Shown here: piece after piece, positions 15,087 through 23,996 of the stretch
Layout: the number at the start of each line of letters is the position of its first letter
Position numbering within the stretch: position 1 is the stretch's first letter
DNA from: an uncultured Bacillota bacterium
GTDB lineage: Bacteria; Bacillota; Clostridia; Oscillospirales; Oscillospiraceae
Direction of reading: 5' to 3'
DNA length: 64,000 nucleotides
NCBI GenBank assembly: GCA_947426945.1
Contig: CANEFX010000013.1
Location: forward strand, 1 to 64,000
Made by a program: the position numbers and the translations under genes
Notes under the pieces: generated by a model
Seen by the model: only the letters and a program-made list of their open reading frames with translations
What the model was told of the DNA's origin: nothing
Database searches by the model: none

Positions 15087-15956
15087 ATGGCAAGACGCAG
15101 CAGCCGCAGCAGCAGAACGCACAGAAGAAACAGGGGCCGCTTTGGGCCGCTGTTTAAGCTGCTGTGTGTGCTGGGGGTGGTCGTGGCGCTGACAGGGGGG
15201 GCCACGGTATTTTTTCGGGTGGAGACAGTGACGGTTACCGGCAATCAGCGCTATACCCAGGAAGAGATTATCGCGGCCTCCGGAATTCAGATGGGGGATA
15301 ATCTGTACGCCCTGAATAAAGTTCGTATTGACCGAAAAATCCGGACCCAGCTGCCCTATGTGGGGGAGTTGTCCATCAACCGGGCTCTGCCCAGTACCAT
15401 CCTGATTACTGTTACCGAGTGGGAGGCGGTGGCCCAGGTGGCTGTGCCCTCCCCGGAGCAGGCGGCCGCCGCCCAGGAGGAGTTGTCCGGCGGAAAGACG
15501 GAGGGGGAGGAGGTGGTCCTGGCCCAGGAGCCTTGGCTTATCAGCGTGAAGGGCAAGCTGCTGGAGCAGGCCCCGGAGGACAGTGCGGCAGTGACAGTCA
15601 CCGGGCTGACCGCGATCGCGCCCCAGGCGGGCGGCATGCTGCGGGTGCCTGAGGGAGAGCAGACCAGGCTGGAGGCTCTCACGGCACTGCTGGGTGCGAT
15701 AGAGGAGGCGAAGCTGTTCTCTCAGGTATCCCGGATCCGCCTGGAGCCTACCCGGCTGACGGTGCGGTACGCGGACCGTTTTGACGTAAAAATGCGGCTG
15801 AACGCCGATTTCGGCTATAATATCCGGCTGATGCAGGCGGTACGGGAGCAGATGGAGGTGAAATACGGGCCGGAGGCCTCCGGCTCCATTGATCTGACGC
15901 AGGAAAAGCATGAGGCGGTTTACTCTCCGGCAAAGTCGGAGGGGCAGTCGGAATGA
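15087..15956 (+). CDS. divIB: DivIB/FtsQ-type division protein
   Basis: Bitopic protein of 289 aa: a strongly basic, serine-rich cytoplasmic tail, one membrane helix ([20 protein letters not shown]), and an extracellular POTRA domain opening [17 protein letters not shown]. It scaffolds FtsL/DivIC and regulates the FtsW-PBP pair. A Gln/Glu/Ala-rich insertion of about 30 residues (around 130-160) splits the POTRA-beta region. ATG 15087 directly follows GGGAGGACGAC. The preceding 77 bases after murA carry no other gene. Confidence 0.88.
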   Translation: MARRSSRSSRTHRRNRGRFGPLFKLLCVLGVVVALTGGATVFFRVETVTVTGNQRYTQEEIIAASGIQMGDNLYALNKVRIDRKIRTQLPYVGELSINRALPSTILITVTEWEAVAQVAVPSPEQAAAAQEELSGGKTEGEEVVLAQEPWLISVKGKLLEQAPEDSAAVTVTGLTAIAPQAGGMLRVPEGEQTRLEALTALLGAIEEAKLFSQVSRIRLEPTRLTVRYADRFDVKMRLNADFGYNIRLMQAVREQMEVKYGPEASGSIDLTQEKHEAVYSPAKSEGQSE

Positions 15957-16098
15957 AAAATGTGGAAACTTTGGTCGGATATGTGATTTCCTCTTGACCT
16001 ATGGGAAAAACTGCGGTACAATGAGACAAAATCTTGATGAAATCCGGGAGCGGCCCACAAGACCTTGCGGGCCCCCACTGTACATAGGAGGAACAGCA

Positions 16099-17250
16099 AT
16101 GGCGTTTGGATTGGATATGGGCCCTGAGAGTGTAGTCAACATCAAGGTGATCGGTGTGGGCGGCGGCGGCAACAACGTGGTTAACCGCATGGTCCGCACC
16201 GGGACCAAAGGTGTGGAATTTATCGCAGTCAACACGGACAAGCAGGCGCTGGAGGCCTCCAGCGCCACTAACAAGATTCAGATCGGTGAGAAGCTGACCA
16301 ACGGACAGGGCGCCGGCGCGGACCCGGAGGTGGGCCGCAAGTCCGCCGAGGAGAGCCGTAAGCAGGTTGCGGAGGCTTTGGAGAATACCGACATGGTGTT
16401 TATCACCGCCGGTATGGGCGGCGGCACAGGAACGGGGGCGGCTCCCATCGTGGCCGACATCGCCAAGGAGCAGGGTATCCTCACCGTAGGAGTGGTGACC
16501 AAGCCCTTCCGCTTTGAGGGACCACGCCGGATGCGTCAGGCCGAGGCGGGCATCGCCGAGCTGCGCGCCAAGGTGGACTCTCTGGTTATTATCCCCAACG
16601 AGCGGCTCAAGCTGGCCAGCGACCAGAAGATCACCATGCTCAACGCCTTTGAGATTGCCGACGACGTGCTGCAGCAGGCCGTCCAGTCCATCTCTGACCT
16701 GATTAAGAACACCGGCTTTATCAACCAGGACTTTGCCGATGTGTCCGCCGTCATGAAGGATGCCGGCCGGGCTCACATGGGCGTAGGCCGGGCCGCCGGC
16801 AAAAACAAGGCGGAGGAGGCCGCCAGAATGGCCATCTCCAGCCCACTGCTGGAGACCTCTATCAACGGCGCCCGGGGCGTGCTCATCAACGTCACCGGCT
16901 CTATGGATATCGGGCTGGAGGAGGTGGAGACTGCCGCTAACCTGGTGCAGGAGGCCGCTTACCCCGATGCCAATATCATCTTCGGCGCCGCCTTTGACGA
17001 GACGCTGGAGGATGAGATTCGAGTTACCGTCATTGCTACCGGGTTTGAGGAGGATCAGGCTGTCCCCTTCCCCTACATGCAGGAGCAGCCCGTTTACCAG
17101 CCGGTGGCTGAGCCTCCGGCGGCGGAGCCGGCCCCGGAACCCGAACCGGAGCCTGAACCGGAACCGGAGCCTGTTCCAGAGGCCCCCAAGCCCGCCGTGG
17201 CTGATGACGACTGGGATATGCTGGAGCGCATTTTCAATCGTAAGAGATAA
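16099..17250 (+). CDS. ftsZ: Cell division GTPase FtsZ
   Basis: Tubulin-like GTPase of 383 aa that forms the Z-ring. The N-terminal nucleotide site starts [15 protein letters not shown], the tubulin signature is [12 protein letters not shown], and the T7 catalytic loop lies in the block ending NQDFADV. After the globular domain comes a Glu-Pro repeat linker (alternating EP/PEPEP) and the C-terminal binding peptide [23 protein letters not shown] lies before ATG 16099. The 140-base gap after divIB has no clear separate promoter. Confidence 0.98.
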   Translation: MAFGLDMGPESVVNIKVIGVGGGGNNVVNRMVRTGTKGVEFIAVNTDKQALEASSATNKIQIGEKLTNGQGAGADPEVGRKSAEESRKQVAEALENTDMVFITAGMGGGTGTGAAPIVADIAKEQGILTVGVVTKPFRFEGPRRMRQAEAGIAELRAKVDSLVIIPNERLKLASDQKITMLNAFEIADDVLQQAVQSISDLIKNTGFINQDFADVSAVMKDAGRAHMGVGRAAGKNKAEEAARMAISSPLLETSINGARGVLINVTGSMDIGLEEVETAANLVQEAAYPDANIIFGAAFDETLEDEIRVTVIATGFEEDQAVPFPYMQEQPVYQPVAEPPAAEPAPEPEPEPEPEPEPVPEAPKPAVADDDWDMLERIFNRKR

Positions 17251-17254
17251 GCTG

Positions 17255-17285
17255 AACCGCCCTGCCAAAAAGCAGGGCGGTTTTC
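17255..17285. terminator. Terminator at the end of the dcw cluster, shared with lrgB
   Basis: AACCGCCCTGC pairs with GCAGGGCGGTT around CAAAAA and runs into TTTTCT. It ends the ftsZ transcript; the convergent lrgB gene stops inside its T-run. Confidence 0.85.
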
Positions 17286-17960
17286 TCATAGAAACAGCAC
17301 CAGAATGGAGGTTAGAATACCGCAGACGCAGATGGCGATGGAGCTCATGGCCCCCTGAACCTGGCCGATCTCCATGGCCCGGGTGGTGCCCAGGGCGTGG
17401 CTGCACGCGCCGATAGCCAGCCCCTCGGCCACAGGATCGGTGACATGGAACAGCCTGGCGAACAGAGGGGCGAACACCGCCCCGGTGAGGCCGGCCGCCA
17501 TCACAGCCGCCGCCGCGATGCCGCCCACGCCGCCCCGGCTCTCGGCGATGCCGATGGCAATGGCGGTAGTGACGCTTTTGGGCAGGAGGGAGGCGGCCAG
17601 GGCGTCGTCCACATGGAATAGCCGGCACAGGAGCAGGATGCTGCCCACGCTGGTGAGGCTGCCGACCAGACAGCCCGCCAGAACGGGCAGGAAGTGCTTC
17701 TTCAGGACGGCGCGCTGGTTGTATATGTTCAGGGCCAGCACGGCGGTGACGGGGCCCAGCATCAGCTTGATAAAATCGCCGCCGGCGGCGTAGCGCTCAT
17801 AGGGGATGCGGAAAAGGACCAGGAGCGCGATAATCAGGGCTGAGGCGGTGAGCAGAGGGGGCAGGAGCCCCAGCTTTTTTTGCAGCTGCCGCCCCGCGCA
17901 CCAGGCGGCGGCGGAGAGGGTCAGTCCGAACAGGGGAGAGGAGAGCATGGCGTTAAGCAT
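17286..17960 (-). CDS. lrgB: LrgB-family membrane protein
   Basis: A 224-aa protein of about six membrane helices, the family paired with LrgA/CidA and tied to murein hydrolase activity and to export of small metabolites. The block LPKSVTTAIAIGIAESRGG and the later GACSHALGTTRAMEIG are diagnostic. It overlaps the end of lrgA by eight bases, so it is translated from the same message. Confidence 0.93.
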   Translation of the reverse strand: MLNAMLSSPLFGLTLSAAAWCAGRQLQKKLGLLPPLLTASALIIALLVLFRIPYERYAAGGDFIKLMLGPVTAVLALNIYNQRAVLKKHFLPVLAGCLVGSLTSVGSILLLCRLFHVDDALAASLLPKSVTTAIAIGIAESRGGVGGIAAAAVMAAGLTGAVFAPLFARLFHVTDPVAEGLAIGACSHALGTTRAMEIGQVQGAMSSIAICVCGILTSILVLFL

Positions 17961-18321
17961 GGGGCTCGCCCCCCTTTCCCATCCGGCGGATGAGAAGCTG
18001 TACCACCCAGGCGGTGACGCAGTAGACCAGCGGCACGGTGAGGAAGCTGATCAACAGGAAAGGGACCAGCTGGCCCAGAATGGCGGGGGCGTGCTTGATG
18101 ACCTCCACGCAGGAGGGGAGGAAGAAAAAGGCCATGTTGGCCACCAGAAAGGCGCTGAAGCGCCGGATGTGCTCCGGCTTGAGGACCTTTGCAAACAGCA
18201 GCAGGGATAAAAGTAGCAGCGCGATGACACTGGCCGGAAAGGCCACGGGGATGAGAGCGGATATACCTTCGGAGACAAGGCACAGACCGAAGATAATGGT
18301 CAGTTCGCCCATGATATTCAA
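17953..18321 (-). CDS. lrgA: LrgA/CidA-family holin-like membrane protein
   Basis: A small protein (122 aa) with four predicted helices, holin-like by family. VAFPASVIALLLLSLLLF and FFLPSCVEVI are typical of LrgA. A TTG start at 18321 is preferred because GAGGTG lies seven bases upstream, while the in-frame ATG at 18312 is 16 bases away. It is followed by lrgB with overlap and preceded by a small membrane-protein gene and an XRE regulator on the same strand. Confidence 0.9.
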   Translation of the reverse strand: MNIMGELTIIFGLCLVSEGISALIPVAFPASVIALLLLSLLLFAKVLKPEHIRRFSAFLVANMAFFFLPSCVEVIKHAPAILGQLVPFLLISFLTVPLVYCVTAWVVQLLIRRMGKGGEPHA

Positions 18322-18327
18322 ACAGCT

Positions 18328-18693
18328 TCACCTCGGAGAGGAAAATTTTGCCGCCCACAGCCAGCACAGCCCGCCCAGCTGATAGGCCAGAAAGTCCCAG
18401 GGGTCAAACACCGCCCCAGGCTTCCACAGGGGGGCCAGGACTTCCCAAGCCAGGCCGCAGGCCAGCAGGAGGGGGACGGTGTGCCTCAGGCGGTTCAGAC
18501 TGGGAAGCCCTCCCCAGTCCAGCAGCAGGTCGGTCCAGGCCAGGATGGCCGCCCCGGCCCACAGATCGTTGGCGTAGCAGCGGAGAAACCAGCCCGGCCG
18601 GCCCTGGATAATCTGGGCCAGCCAGAGGTGGTTCAGCAGGTAGAAGCCCCCCGCCCCCAGCAGGACAGACAGGTCCAGTTTGTTCCGGCTCAC
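18328..18693 (-). CDS. Small integral membrane protein of unknown function
   Basis: A 121-aa hydrophobic protein with about four helices and the recognisable segment FDPWDFLAYQLGG near the C-terminus, which occurs in uncharacterised small membrane proteins. Its GTG start overlaps the TGA stop of the XRE gene upstream (GTGA), which implies translational coupling, and lrgA begins six bases after its stop. A four-gene operon regulator-membrane protein-lrgA-lrgB is likely. No function can be assigned. Confidence 0.7.
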   Translation of the reverse strand: MSRNKLDLSVLLGAGGFYLLNHLWLAQIIQGRPGWFLRCYANDLWAGAAILAWTDLLLDWGGLPSLNRLRHTVPLLLACGLAWEVLAPLWKPGAVFDPWDFLAYQLGGLCWLWAAKFSSPR

Positions 18694-19409
18694 AGGAAGG
18701 ACAGCAGGAAGATCGCCCCTGCCACACCCAGGATTACCGCCAGCACCACCATGCCGAAGGACAGCGGCTCCCGCTGTTCGGGCCGCAGGACAGACAGGCT
18801 GATACCGGGCTGGGAGGCCAGCACCTGGGGATCGGTCTCTTCACTGTCCTGGAGGACAAGAAAGGCGTTGGAGTAAATTCCTCTGTCCAATAATTCACAG
18901 GCCTGCTCCCGGGACAGGCCTGTGCCCAGGATCAGGGGAGCAGAGGCGGCCAGCTGTTCCGCCTCCTCTTGTTTGAGGGGCTGGCCCAGAGGAGAATCCT
19001 TTGGAAAACAGCCGCTTTTGGACAGACGGATCAGGTCGGAGACGCCATCCAGTTCGCCTGGGGTCCGGGCCCCTTTCATAACAAGGGTATAGGTGACGAG
19101 GGCTGAGGTCCCGCCGCGCAGCTTCCGGCCGCAGTTGGGGCAGAACTGGTCCAGTCCGGTAACGACAGCCTGACAGCCTGGGCACCGGGCCGGAGCGGCA
19201 GCCTGGGCGCTCTCCTCTCCCAGCAGCAGCCAGTCGGAGGACACGCCGAACAGCCGGCACATGGCGGCGACATAGGTCACGTCCGGGTTGGCCTGCCCCG
19301 CCTCCCATTTGCTGACCGCCTGCCGGGATACTCCCAGCTGGTCTCCCAGCTGTTCCTGAGACAGCCCCGCCTGTTTCCGGGCCAGGGCAATCCGATCTTT
19401 CAATTCCAT
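18690..19409 (-). CDS. XRE-family regulator with zinc ribbon and C-terminal membrane helix
   Basis: A 239-aa protein with an N-terminal helix-turn-helix (residues 5-60; LSQEQLGDQLGVSRQAVSKW), then a zinc ribbon of two CPxC/CxNC knuckles (RCPGC...FCPNCGRK, about 93-117), a middle region with unknown fold, and a single membrane helix at the very end (FGMVVLAVILGVAGAIFLL). Membrane-tethered XRE proteins of this plan suggest sensing at the membrane. It leads the lrgA/lrgB operon and probably controls it. Confidence 0.85.
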   Translation of the reverse strand: MELKDRIALARKQAGLSQEQLGDQLGVSRQAVSKWEAGQANPDVTYVAAMCRLFGVSSDWLLLGEESAQAAAPARCPGCQAVVTGLDQFCPNCGRKLRGGTSALVTYTLVMKGARTPGELDGVSDLIRLSKSGCFPKDSPLGQPLKQEEAEQLAASAPLILGTGLSREQACELLDRGIYSNAFLVLQDSEETDPQVLASQPGISLSVLRPEQREPLSFGMVVLAVILGVAGAIFLLSFL

Positions 19410-19445
19410 AGAGCATTACCCTCCGTTTTCGTTGGATGTGGGCTC

Positions 19446-19474
19446 AGTATACCAAAAACAGACGGACGCCGCAA
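19446..19474 (-). promoter_or_regulatory. Promoter of the XRE-lrgAB operon
   Basis: On the minus strand TTGCGG and TATACT are 17 bases apart, with the -10 about 37 bases before the XRE start codon. Confidence 0.55.
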
Positions 19475-19560
19475 GAAAGAAGAGCTGGAAATGTGTCAAC
19501 CACAGGTTGACTGCCCTGAACTCGGGCCCTTGGGCTATATCTGCCGTCGGGTCCAAACGG

Positions 19561-20820
19561 TCAGTCCCAGACAGCTGTGGCGAAGTAGTCCTCCGGAGTC
19601 TCAGCCCGACGGATGAGGCGGGTGGAGCCGTCCTCACACAGCAGCACCTCGGCAGAGCGCAGCCGGCCGTTGTACTGATAGCCCATGGCGTGGCCGTGGG
19701 CCCCGGTGTCGTGGATGACCAGCAGATCGCCGATGGAAATCTCGGGCAGCATCCGGTCCACGGCGAACTTGTCGGAGTTTTCGCACAGGGAGCCGGTAAC
19801 GTCGTACCTGCAAGTGCAGGGGGCGTCCTCCTTGCCCATAACGGTGATGTGATGATAGGCCCCGTAGATGGCCGGGCGCATCAGGTTGGCGGCGCAGGCG
19901 TCCACCCCGATGTACTCCTTGTGGATGTGTTTCTGGTGGAGCACCTTTGTCACCAGGCAGCCGAAGGGGGCCAGCATGAACCGGCCCAGCTCGGTGCAGA
20001 TAGCCACGTCCCCCATGCCGGCGGGGACCAGAATCTCCTCGTAGGCCTTCCGAACCCCCTCGCCGATGACAGTGATATCGTTGGCGGGCTGATTCGGGCG
20101 GTAGGGCACCCCCACGCCGCCGGAGAGATTGATGAAGGTGATATGGGCCCCTGTCTCCTCCTTCAGCTCCACCGCCGTTTGGAACAGGATGGCGGCCAGG
20201 GCTGGGTAGTAGTCGTTGGAGATGGTGTTGGAGGCCAGGAAGGCGTGGATACCGAACTCCTCCGCGCCCAGCTCTTTCAGACGGCGGAAGGCCTCGGTCA
20301 TCTGGGGCCGGGTGAGGCCGTATTTGGCGTCGCCCGGGTTGTCCATCACCTGAAAGCCCTCCTTGCTCTCCCCCAGGGTGAAGGTGCCACCGGGGTTAAA
20401 GCGGCAGGAGATCTTTTTGGGAATATAGCCGATGGTGTCCTTTAAAAAGTCGATGTGGGTGATGTCGTCCAGATTGATGGTGGCTCCCAGCCGGGCGGCC
20501 AGGGCAAACTCCTCCGCCGGGGTGTCGTTGGAGGAGAACATGATCTCTCCCCCCTGAAAGCCGCACCGGTCGGACATCATCAGCTCGGTGAGGGAGGAGC
20601 AGTCCACGCCGCAGCCCTCCTCCCGGAGGAGCTTTAAAATCTGGGGATTGGGGGTGGCCTTGACGGCGAAATACTCCTTGAAGCCCGGGTTCCAGGAGAA
20701 GGCCCGGTACAGAGCCCGGGCGTTTTCCCGGATGCCCCGCTCGTCGTAGAGGTGGAATGGGGTGGGGTAATCCCGGACAATCGCCTGGAGCTGTTCCAGG
20801 GTCACAAAAAGCTTTTTCAT
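19561..20820 (-). CDS. lysA: Diaminopimelate decarboxylase (LysA family, divergent)
   Basis: PLP enzyme of fold type III that converts meso-diaminopimelate to lysine; 419 aa. The Schiff-base lysine is in EYFAVKATPNP, the substrate/PLP contact cysteine is in TGSLCENSDKF, and ELGRFMLAPFG matches the EPGR phosphate-binding region. The usual HIGSQ loop reads HAFLASN, which marks a divergent subfamily, so a related decarboxylase activity is not excluded. Position next to glnA and dapF fits lysine/DAP metabolism. ATG 20820 lies ten bases after GGAGCG. Confidence 0.85.
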   Translation of the reverse strand: MKKLFVTLEQLQAIVRDYPTPFHLYDERGIRENARALYRAFSWNPGFKEYFAVKATPNPQILKLLREEGCGVDCSSLTELMMSDRCGFQGGEIMFSSNDTPAEEFALAARLGATINLDDITHIDFLKDTIGYIPKKISCRFNPGGTFTLGESKEGFQVMDNPGDAKYGLTRPQMTEAFRRLKELGAEEFGIHAFLASNTISNDYYPALAAILFQTAVELKEETGAHITFINLSGGVGVPYRPNQPANDITVIGEGVRKAYEEILVPAGMGDVAICTELGRFMLAPFGCLVTKVLHQKHIHKEYIGVDACAANLMRPAIYGAYHHITVMGKEDAPCTCRYDVTGSLCENSDKFAVDRMLPEISIGDLLVIHDTGAHGHAMGYQYNGRLRSAEVLLCEDGSTRLIRRAETPEDYFATAVWD

Positions 20821-20860
20821 AGTGCTGCTCGCTCCTTTTTCTGTATATAAGGCAACAGAC

Positions 20861-20889
20861 AGTCTATCTAATTTGCGCCGATTTGTCAA
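20861..20889 (-). promoter_or_regulatory. Promoter of lysA
   Basis: A perfect minus-strand TTGACA (20889-20884) lies 17 bases from TAGACT (20866-20861), about 40 bases before the start codon. It is back to back with the glnA promoter. Confidence 0.65.
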
Positions 20890-20898
20890 TAAAATTCC

Positions 20899-20928
20899 TT
20901 GACAATACCGGCCCGGAGATGCGATACT
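20899..20928 (+). promoter_or_regulatory. Promoter of glnA
   Basis: A perfect TTGACA (20899-20904) is 18 bases from GATACT (20923-20928), placing the transcript start near 20935. No GlnR-type palindrome was recognised. Confidence 0.65.
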
Positions 20929-20963
20929 TATACCCGAAATCAGAAAAGTGAGGGGTTTGGCTT

Positions 20964-22295
20964 ATGGCCTATACAAAAGAGGAAATTATCCGCATTGTCC
21001 GGGAGGAGAAGGTCGAGTTTATCCGGATGCAGTTTACCGATATTTTCGGACAGATGAAGAATGTGTCTATCACTGCCTCCCAGGTGGAGAAGGCGGTAAA
21101 CAACCAGATCATGTTCGACGGCTCTTCCATTGAGGGCTTTACCCGTATCCATGAGTCGGACCAGTGCCTGTACCCCGACTTGAACAGCTTTGCCATTGTA
21201 CCCCCGGAGGCGGCCGGCGGCAGGGTGGCCCGGATGTTCTGCGATGTGTACAACCCCGACGGAACCCCCTTTGTGGGCGACCCCCGGGGTGTGCTGCGCC
21301 GGGTGCTGCGCCGGGCCCGGTCTATGGGGTTCGACGTGTTCAACATCGGCCCGGAGCTGGAATTTTTCCTCTTTGAGACCGACAAGGACGGCCACGCCAC
21401 CACCAACACCAAGGATGAGGCAGCCTACTTCGATCTGGGTCCTCTGGACCACGGAGAGGCCACCCGGCGGGAAATATGCCTCAATCTGGAGAAGCTGGGC
21501 TTTGAGATTGAGGCCAGCCACCACGAGTGCGCTGTGGGTCAGCATGAGATCGATTTCAAGTACAACGACGCCCTGGACGGGGCGGATAAGATCATGACTT
21601 TCCGCCTGATGGCCAAGAGCGTGGCCCAGAAGAACGGTCTCCATGCCACCTTTATGCCCAAGCCCATCTACGATATCGCGGGCAGCGGCATGCACCTGAA
21701 CATGTCCCTGTTCAAGGACGGGAAAAACGTATTCTACGACGCCAACGGGGCGCGGGGCCTGTCCCAAACAGCCTACTCCTTTATTGCCGGGCTGCTGGAA
21801 CACGTTCAGGGCTTTACCGCCGTCACCAATCCCCTGGTTAACTCCTACAAGCGGCTGGGCGCGGGCCATGAGGCTCCCCGCTACCGGGCCTGGTCGGCCT
21901 CCAACCGCTCCGCTCTCATCCGTATCCCCGCCGCCCGGGGACAGGCCACCCGGGTGGAGCTGCGCTCCCCCGACCCCGCCTGCAACCCCTATCTGGCGGT
22001 GGCCGTCTGTCTGGCCGCCGGCCTGGACGGCATCGCCCGGGGTCTTACGCCGCCCCCGGAGATCACCGGCGATATCTACGCCATGGACGAGGCTACCCGG
22101 AGGGCAAACGGCGTTTACACCCTGCCCGATACCCTGAAGGACGCCCTGGAGGAGCTGGAGAAGGATGCACTTATTCTGGATGTGCTGGGCCAGCACGTGG
22201 CCGAACACTATATCAAAGGTAAGATGAGGGAGTGGAACGAGTATCAGACCAGAGTGTCCAGCTGGGAGCTGGAGAAATATCTGGTTATCTATTGA
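20964..22295 (+). CDS. glnA: Glutamine synthetase, type I-alpha
   Basis: Makes glutamine from glutamate, ammonia and ATP. The 443-aa length is that of the shorter I-alpha class used by Firmicutes, which is feedback-inhibited rather than adenylylated. Motifs are FDGSSIEGF, the metal ligands in GPELEFFLF and QHEIDFKY, the ATP-site block AGSGMHLNMSLF, NPLVNSYKRL and the substrate-arginine region RIPAARGQATRVELRSPDP. GAGGGG precedes the ATG. It is transcribed divergently from lysA. Confidence 0.96.
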   Translation: MAYTKEEIIRIVREEKVEFIRMQFTDIFGQMKNVSITASQVEKAVNNQIMFDGSSIEGFTRIHESDQCLYPDLNSFAIVPPEAAGGRVARMFCDVYNPDGTPFVGDPRGVLRRVLRRARSMGFDVFNIGPELEFFLFETDKDGHATTNTKDEAAYFDLGPLDHGEATRREICLNLEKLGFEIEASHHECAVGQHEIDFKYNDALDGADKIMTFRLMAKSVAQKNGLHATFMPKPIYDIAGSGMHLNMSLFKDGKNVFYDANGARGLSQTAYSFIAGLLEHVQGFTAVTNPLVNSYKRLGAGHEAPRYRAWSASNRSALIRIPAARGQATRVELRSPDPACNPYLAVAVCLAAGLDGIARGLTPPPEITGDIYAMDEATRRANGVYTLPDTLKDALEELEKDALILDVLGQHVAEHYIKGKMREWNEYQTRVSSWELEKYLVIY

Positions 22296-22378
22296 TCCCT
22301 TGCCGGGGGCGGCTGCGGCCGCTCCCGGTCTTTCTGCGTAAAAATGTGCATACGCTGGAATCGGAAAGGGGCGATGAT

Positions 22379-23164
22379 ATGCGATTCACAAAAATGGAGG
22401 GCTTGGGCAACGACTACGTCTATCTCAACTGCCTGGAGGGGGCGCTGGAGAATCTGCCCGCTTTGGCCGTCCGGCTGTCCGACCGCCGTTTCGGCGTGGG
22501 GGCGGACGGGCTGATCTGCATTAAGCCGGGCCGGGACGGCGATTTTACCATGGAGATGTACAACGCCGACGGCTCTCGGGGGGCCATGTGCGGCAACGGC
22601 ATCCGCTGTGTGGGCAAGTATGTCTACGACCGGGGGCTTACCCGCAAGACCTGTCTCACCATCGACACAGACGCCGGCCCCCGCCGGCTGGAACTCCATG
22701 TTCTGGGCGGGGCGGTGGATTCGGTGACGGTGGATATGGGAGCGGTGCGGGTGGAAAAGCCCGTTACGCTGGAGGCAGAAGGAGCGTGTTTTACTGTGAT
22801 TCCCGCCGATGCGGGCAACCCGCACGGGGTAATTTTTTGTGAAAACCCGGAGGAAATTGATTTGACGCGGCTGGGGCCGGTCCTGGAGTGCCACCCTGCC
22901 CTGGGAGAGAGGCGGAATATTGAGTTTGCCGCCTGCCCCGACCGGGGGCATGTCCGTATTCGGGTGTGGGAGCGGGGCAGCGGAATTACCCTGGCCTGCG
23001 GTACCGGGGCCTGTGCCGTTTTCGCGGCTGCCCTGGAGGAAAACCGGTGCGGAACAAGGGCAGAGGCAGCTCTGCCAGGGGGTGTGCTTACCCTGGAAAA
23101 ACGGAGAGAAAATATCTTTATGACCGGCCCTGCCCGAACGGTGTTTGAGGGGGAACTTCCATAA
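22379..23164 (+). CDS. dapF: Diaminopimelate epimerase
   Basis: Cofactor-free racemase that converts LL- to meso-diaminopimelate, feeding MurE and LysA in this window. The 261-aa protein has both catalytic cysteines in their motifs: MCGNGIRC in the N-terminal half and ACGTGACA in the C-terminal half, plus KMEGLGNDYVY at the start. ATG 22379 follows AAAGGGGCGATGAT. It lies 83 bases after glnA on the same strand. Confidence 0.96.
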   Translation: MRFTKMEGLGNDYVYLNCLEGALENLPALAVRLSDRRFGVGADGLICIKPGRDGDFTMEMYNADGSRGAMCGNGIRCVGKYVYDRGLTRKTCLTIDTDAGPRRLELHVLGGAVDSVTVDMGAVRVEKPVTLEAEGACFTVIPADAGNPHGVIFCENPEEIDLTRLGPVLECHPALGERRNIEFAACPDRGHVRIRVWERGSGITLACGTGACAVFAAALEENRCGTRAEAALPGGVLTLEKRRENIFMTGPARTVFEGELP

Positions 23165-23181
23165 TCGACAAAAAACTTTCC

Positions 23182-23210
23182 TTGACAACCCAGGGGGATA
23201 CCCTTATTAT
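23182..23210 (+). promoter_or_regulatory. Strong promoter of the SpoU-type methylase gene
   Basis: TTGACA (23182-23187) and TATTAT (23205-23210) are separated by 17 bases, a near-consensus promoter 20 bases after dapF. It places transcription start near 23217, after the ATG at which the open frame begins, and so supports the TTG start at 23244. Confidence 0.8.
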
Positions 23211-23243
23211 ATAAGAATCGCGTCTAAAGGGAGGGAGGCTGCC

Positions 23244-23996
23244 TTGGAATTTGTCACCAGCCGTCAAAACCCGTTGGCGGTTCGAATCCGAAAGCTGAAC
23301 AGTTCCCGGGCCGCCCGGCGGGAGGCGGGTCTGTTTTCCGCTGAGGGGCCCAAGCTGCTGGAAGAGGCGGTGAAGGCGGGGGCTGCCGTCCACACAGTCA
23401 TTACTGCGGAAGGGACGCAGGCAGACTGTCCGGGAAATGTCCGGCGGGTGGAGGTTCCTCCCGGCCTGTTCAAAGGGCTGTGTGACACCCAGACCCCCCA
23501 GGGGGTGCTGTTTTTGGCCGAAATGCCGGCCCTGTCTCCGCCGGAACGGCTGGAGGGGGGGCGCTGGCTGGTGCTGGACGGTCTGCAGGACCCAGGTAAT
23601 GTGGGAACTATCTGGCGCACCGCCGACGCTTTGGGGGCGGACGGCCTGATCCTGGCCGGCCACTGCGCTGACCCCTTCTCGCCCAAAACGGTGCGGGCCA
23701 CTATGGGGGCCTGTTTCCGCCTGCCTGTCTATGAGGCGGAGACGGAGGCCCTGCCGGGGCTGCTGAAGCGCTCCGGCCTGCCCCTGTATGCCACCGCCCT
23801 GCGGGAGGATACTGTGGATATCAAAACAGCACAGCTGGACCGATGCGCCGTGGTGATTGGAAGCGAGGGGAGGGGCGTCTCTCCGGAGCTGCTTCGCCTG
23901 AGTGAAAAAACCCTCAAAATTCCTATGCGGAAGCGGTGTGAATCACTGAATGCGGCGGCGGCCGCCGCCATTGTACTGTGGGAGATGGGCCGCTAG
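23244..23996 (+). CDS. TrmH/SpoU-family RNA 2'-O-methyltransferase
   Basis: A SPOUT-fold methyltransferase of 250 aa acting on rRNA or tRNA. It has an N-terminal substrate-binding domain (RQNPLAVRIRKLNSSRAARR...AEGPKLLEEA) and the three SpoU motifs: LDGLQDPGNVGTIWRTADA, the SAM region IGSEGRGVSPELL, and the knot IPMRKRCESLNAAAAAAI. The start is TTG 23244, six bases after GGGAGGGAGG and downstream of a near-consensus promoter. The exact RNA target cannot be read from sequence. Its stop overlaps the stop of the convergent MFS gene by four bases. Confidence 0.9.
   Translation: MEFVTSRQNPLAVRIRKLNSSRAARREAGLFSAEGPKLLEEAVKAGAAVHTVITAEGTQADCPGNVRRVEVPPGLFKGLCDTQTPQGVLFLAEMPALSPPERLEGGRWLVLDGLQDPGNVGTIWRTADALGADGLILAGHCADPFSPKTVRATMGACFRLPVYEAETEALPGLLKRSGLPLYATALREDTVDIKTAQLDRCAVVIGSEGRGVSPELLRLSEKTLKIPMRKRCESLNAAAAAAIVLWEMGR

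Noticed and set aside
17120-17190. Short tandem GAACCGGAGCCT-like repeats as a CRISPR or mobile repeat
   Set aside because: They lie inside ftsZ and encode the Glu-Pro linker; no spacers exist.
15748-17628. A 626-codon minus-strand frame across divIB, ftsZ and lrgB
   Set aside because: Opposite to ftsZ; no recognisable domain; stop codons are rare in this phase only because of high GC.
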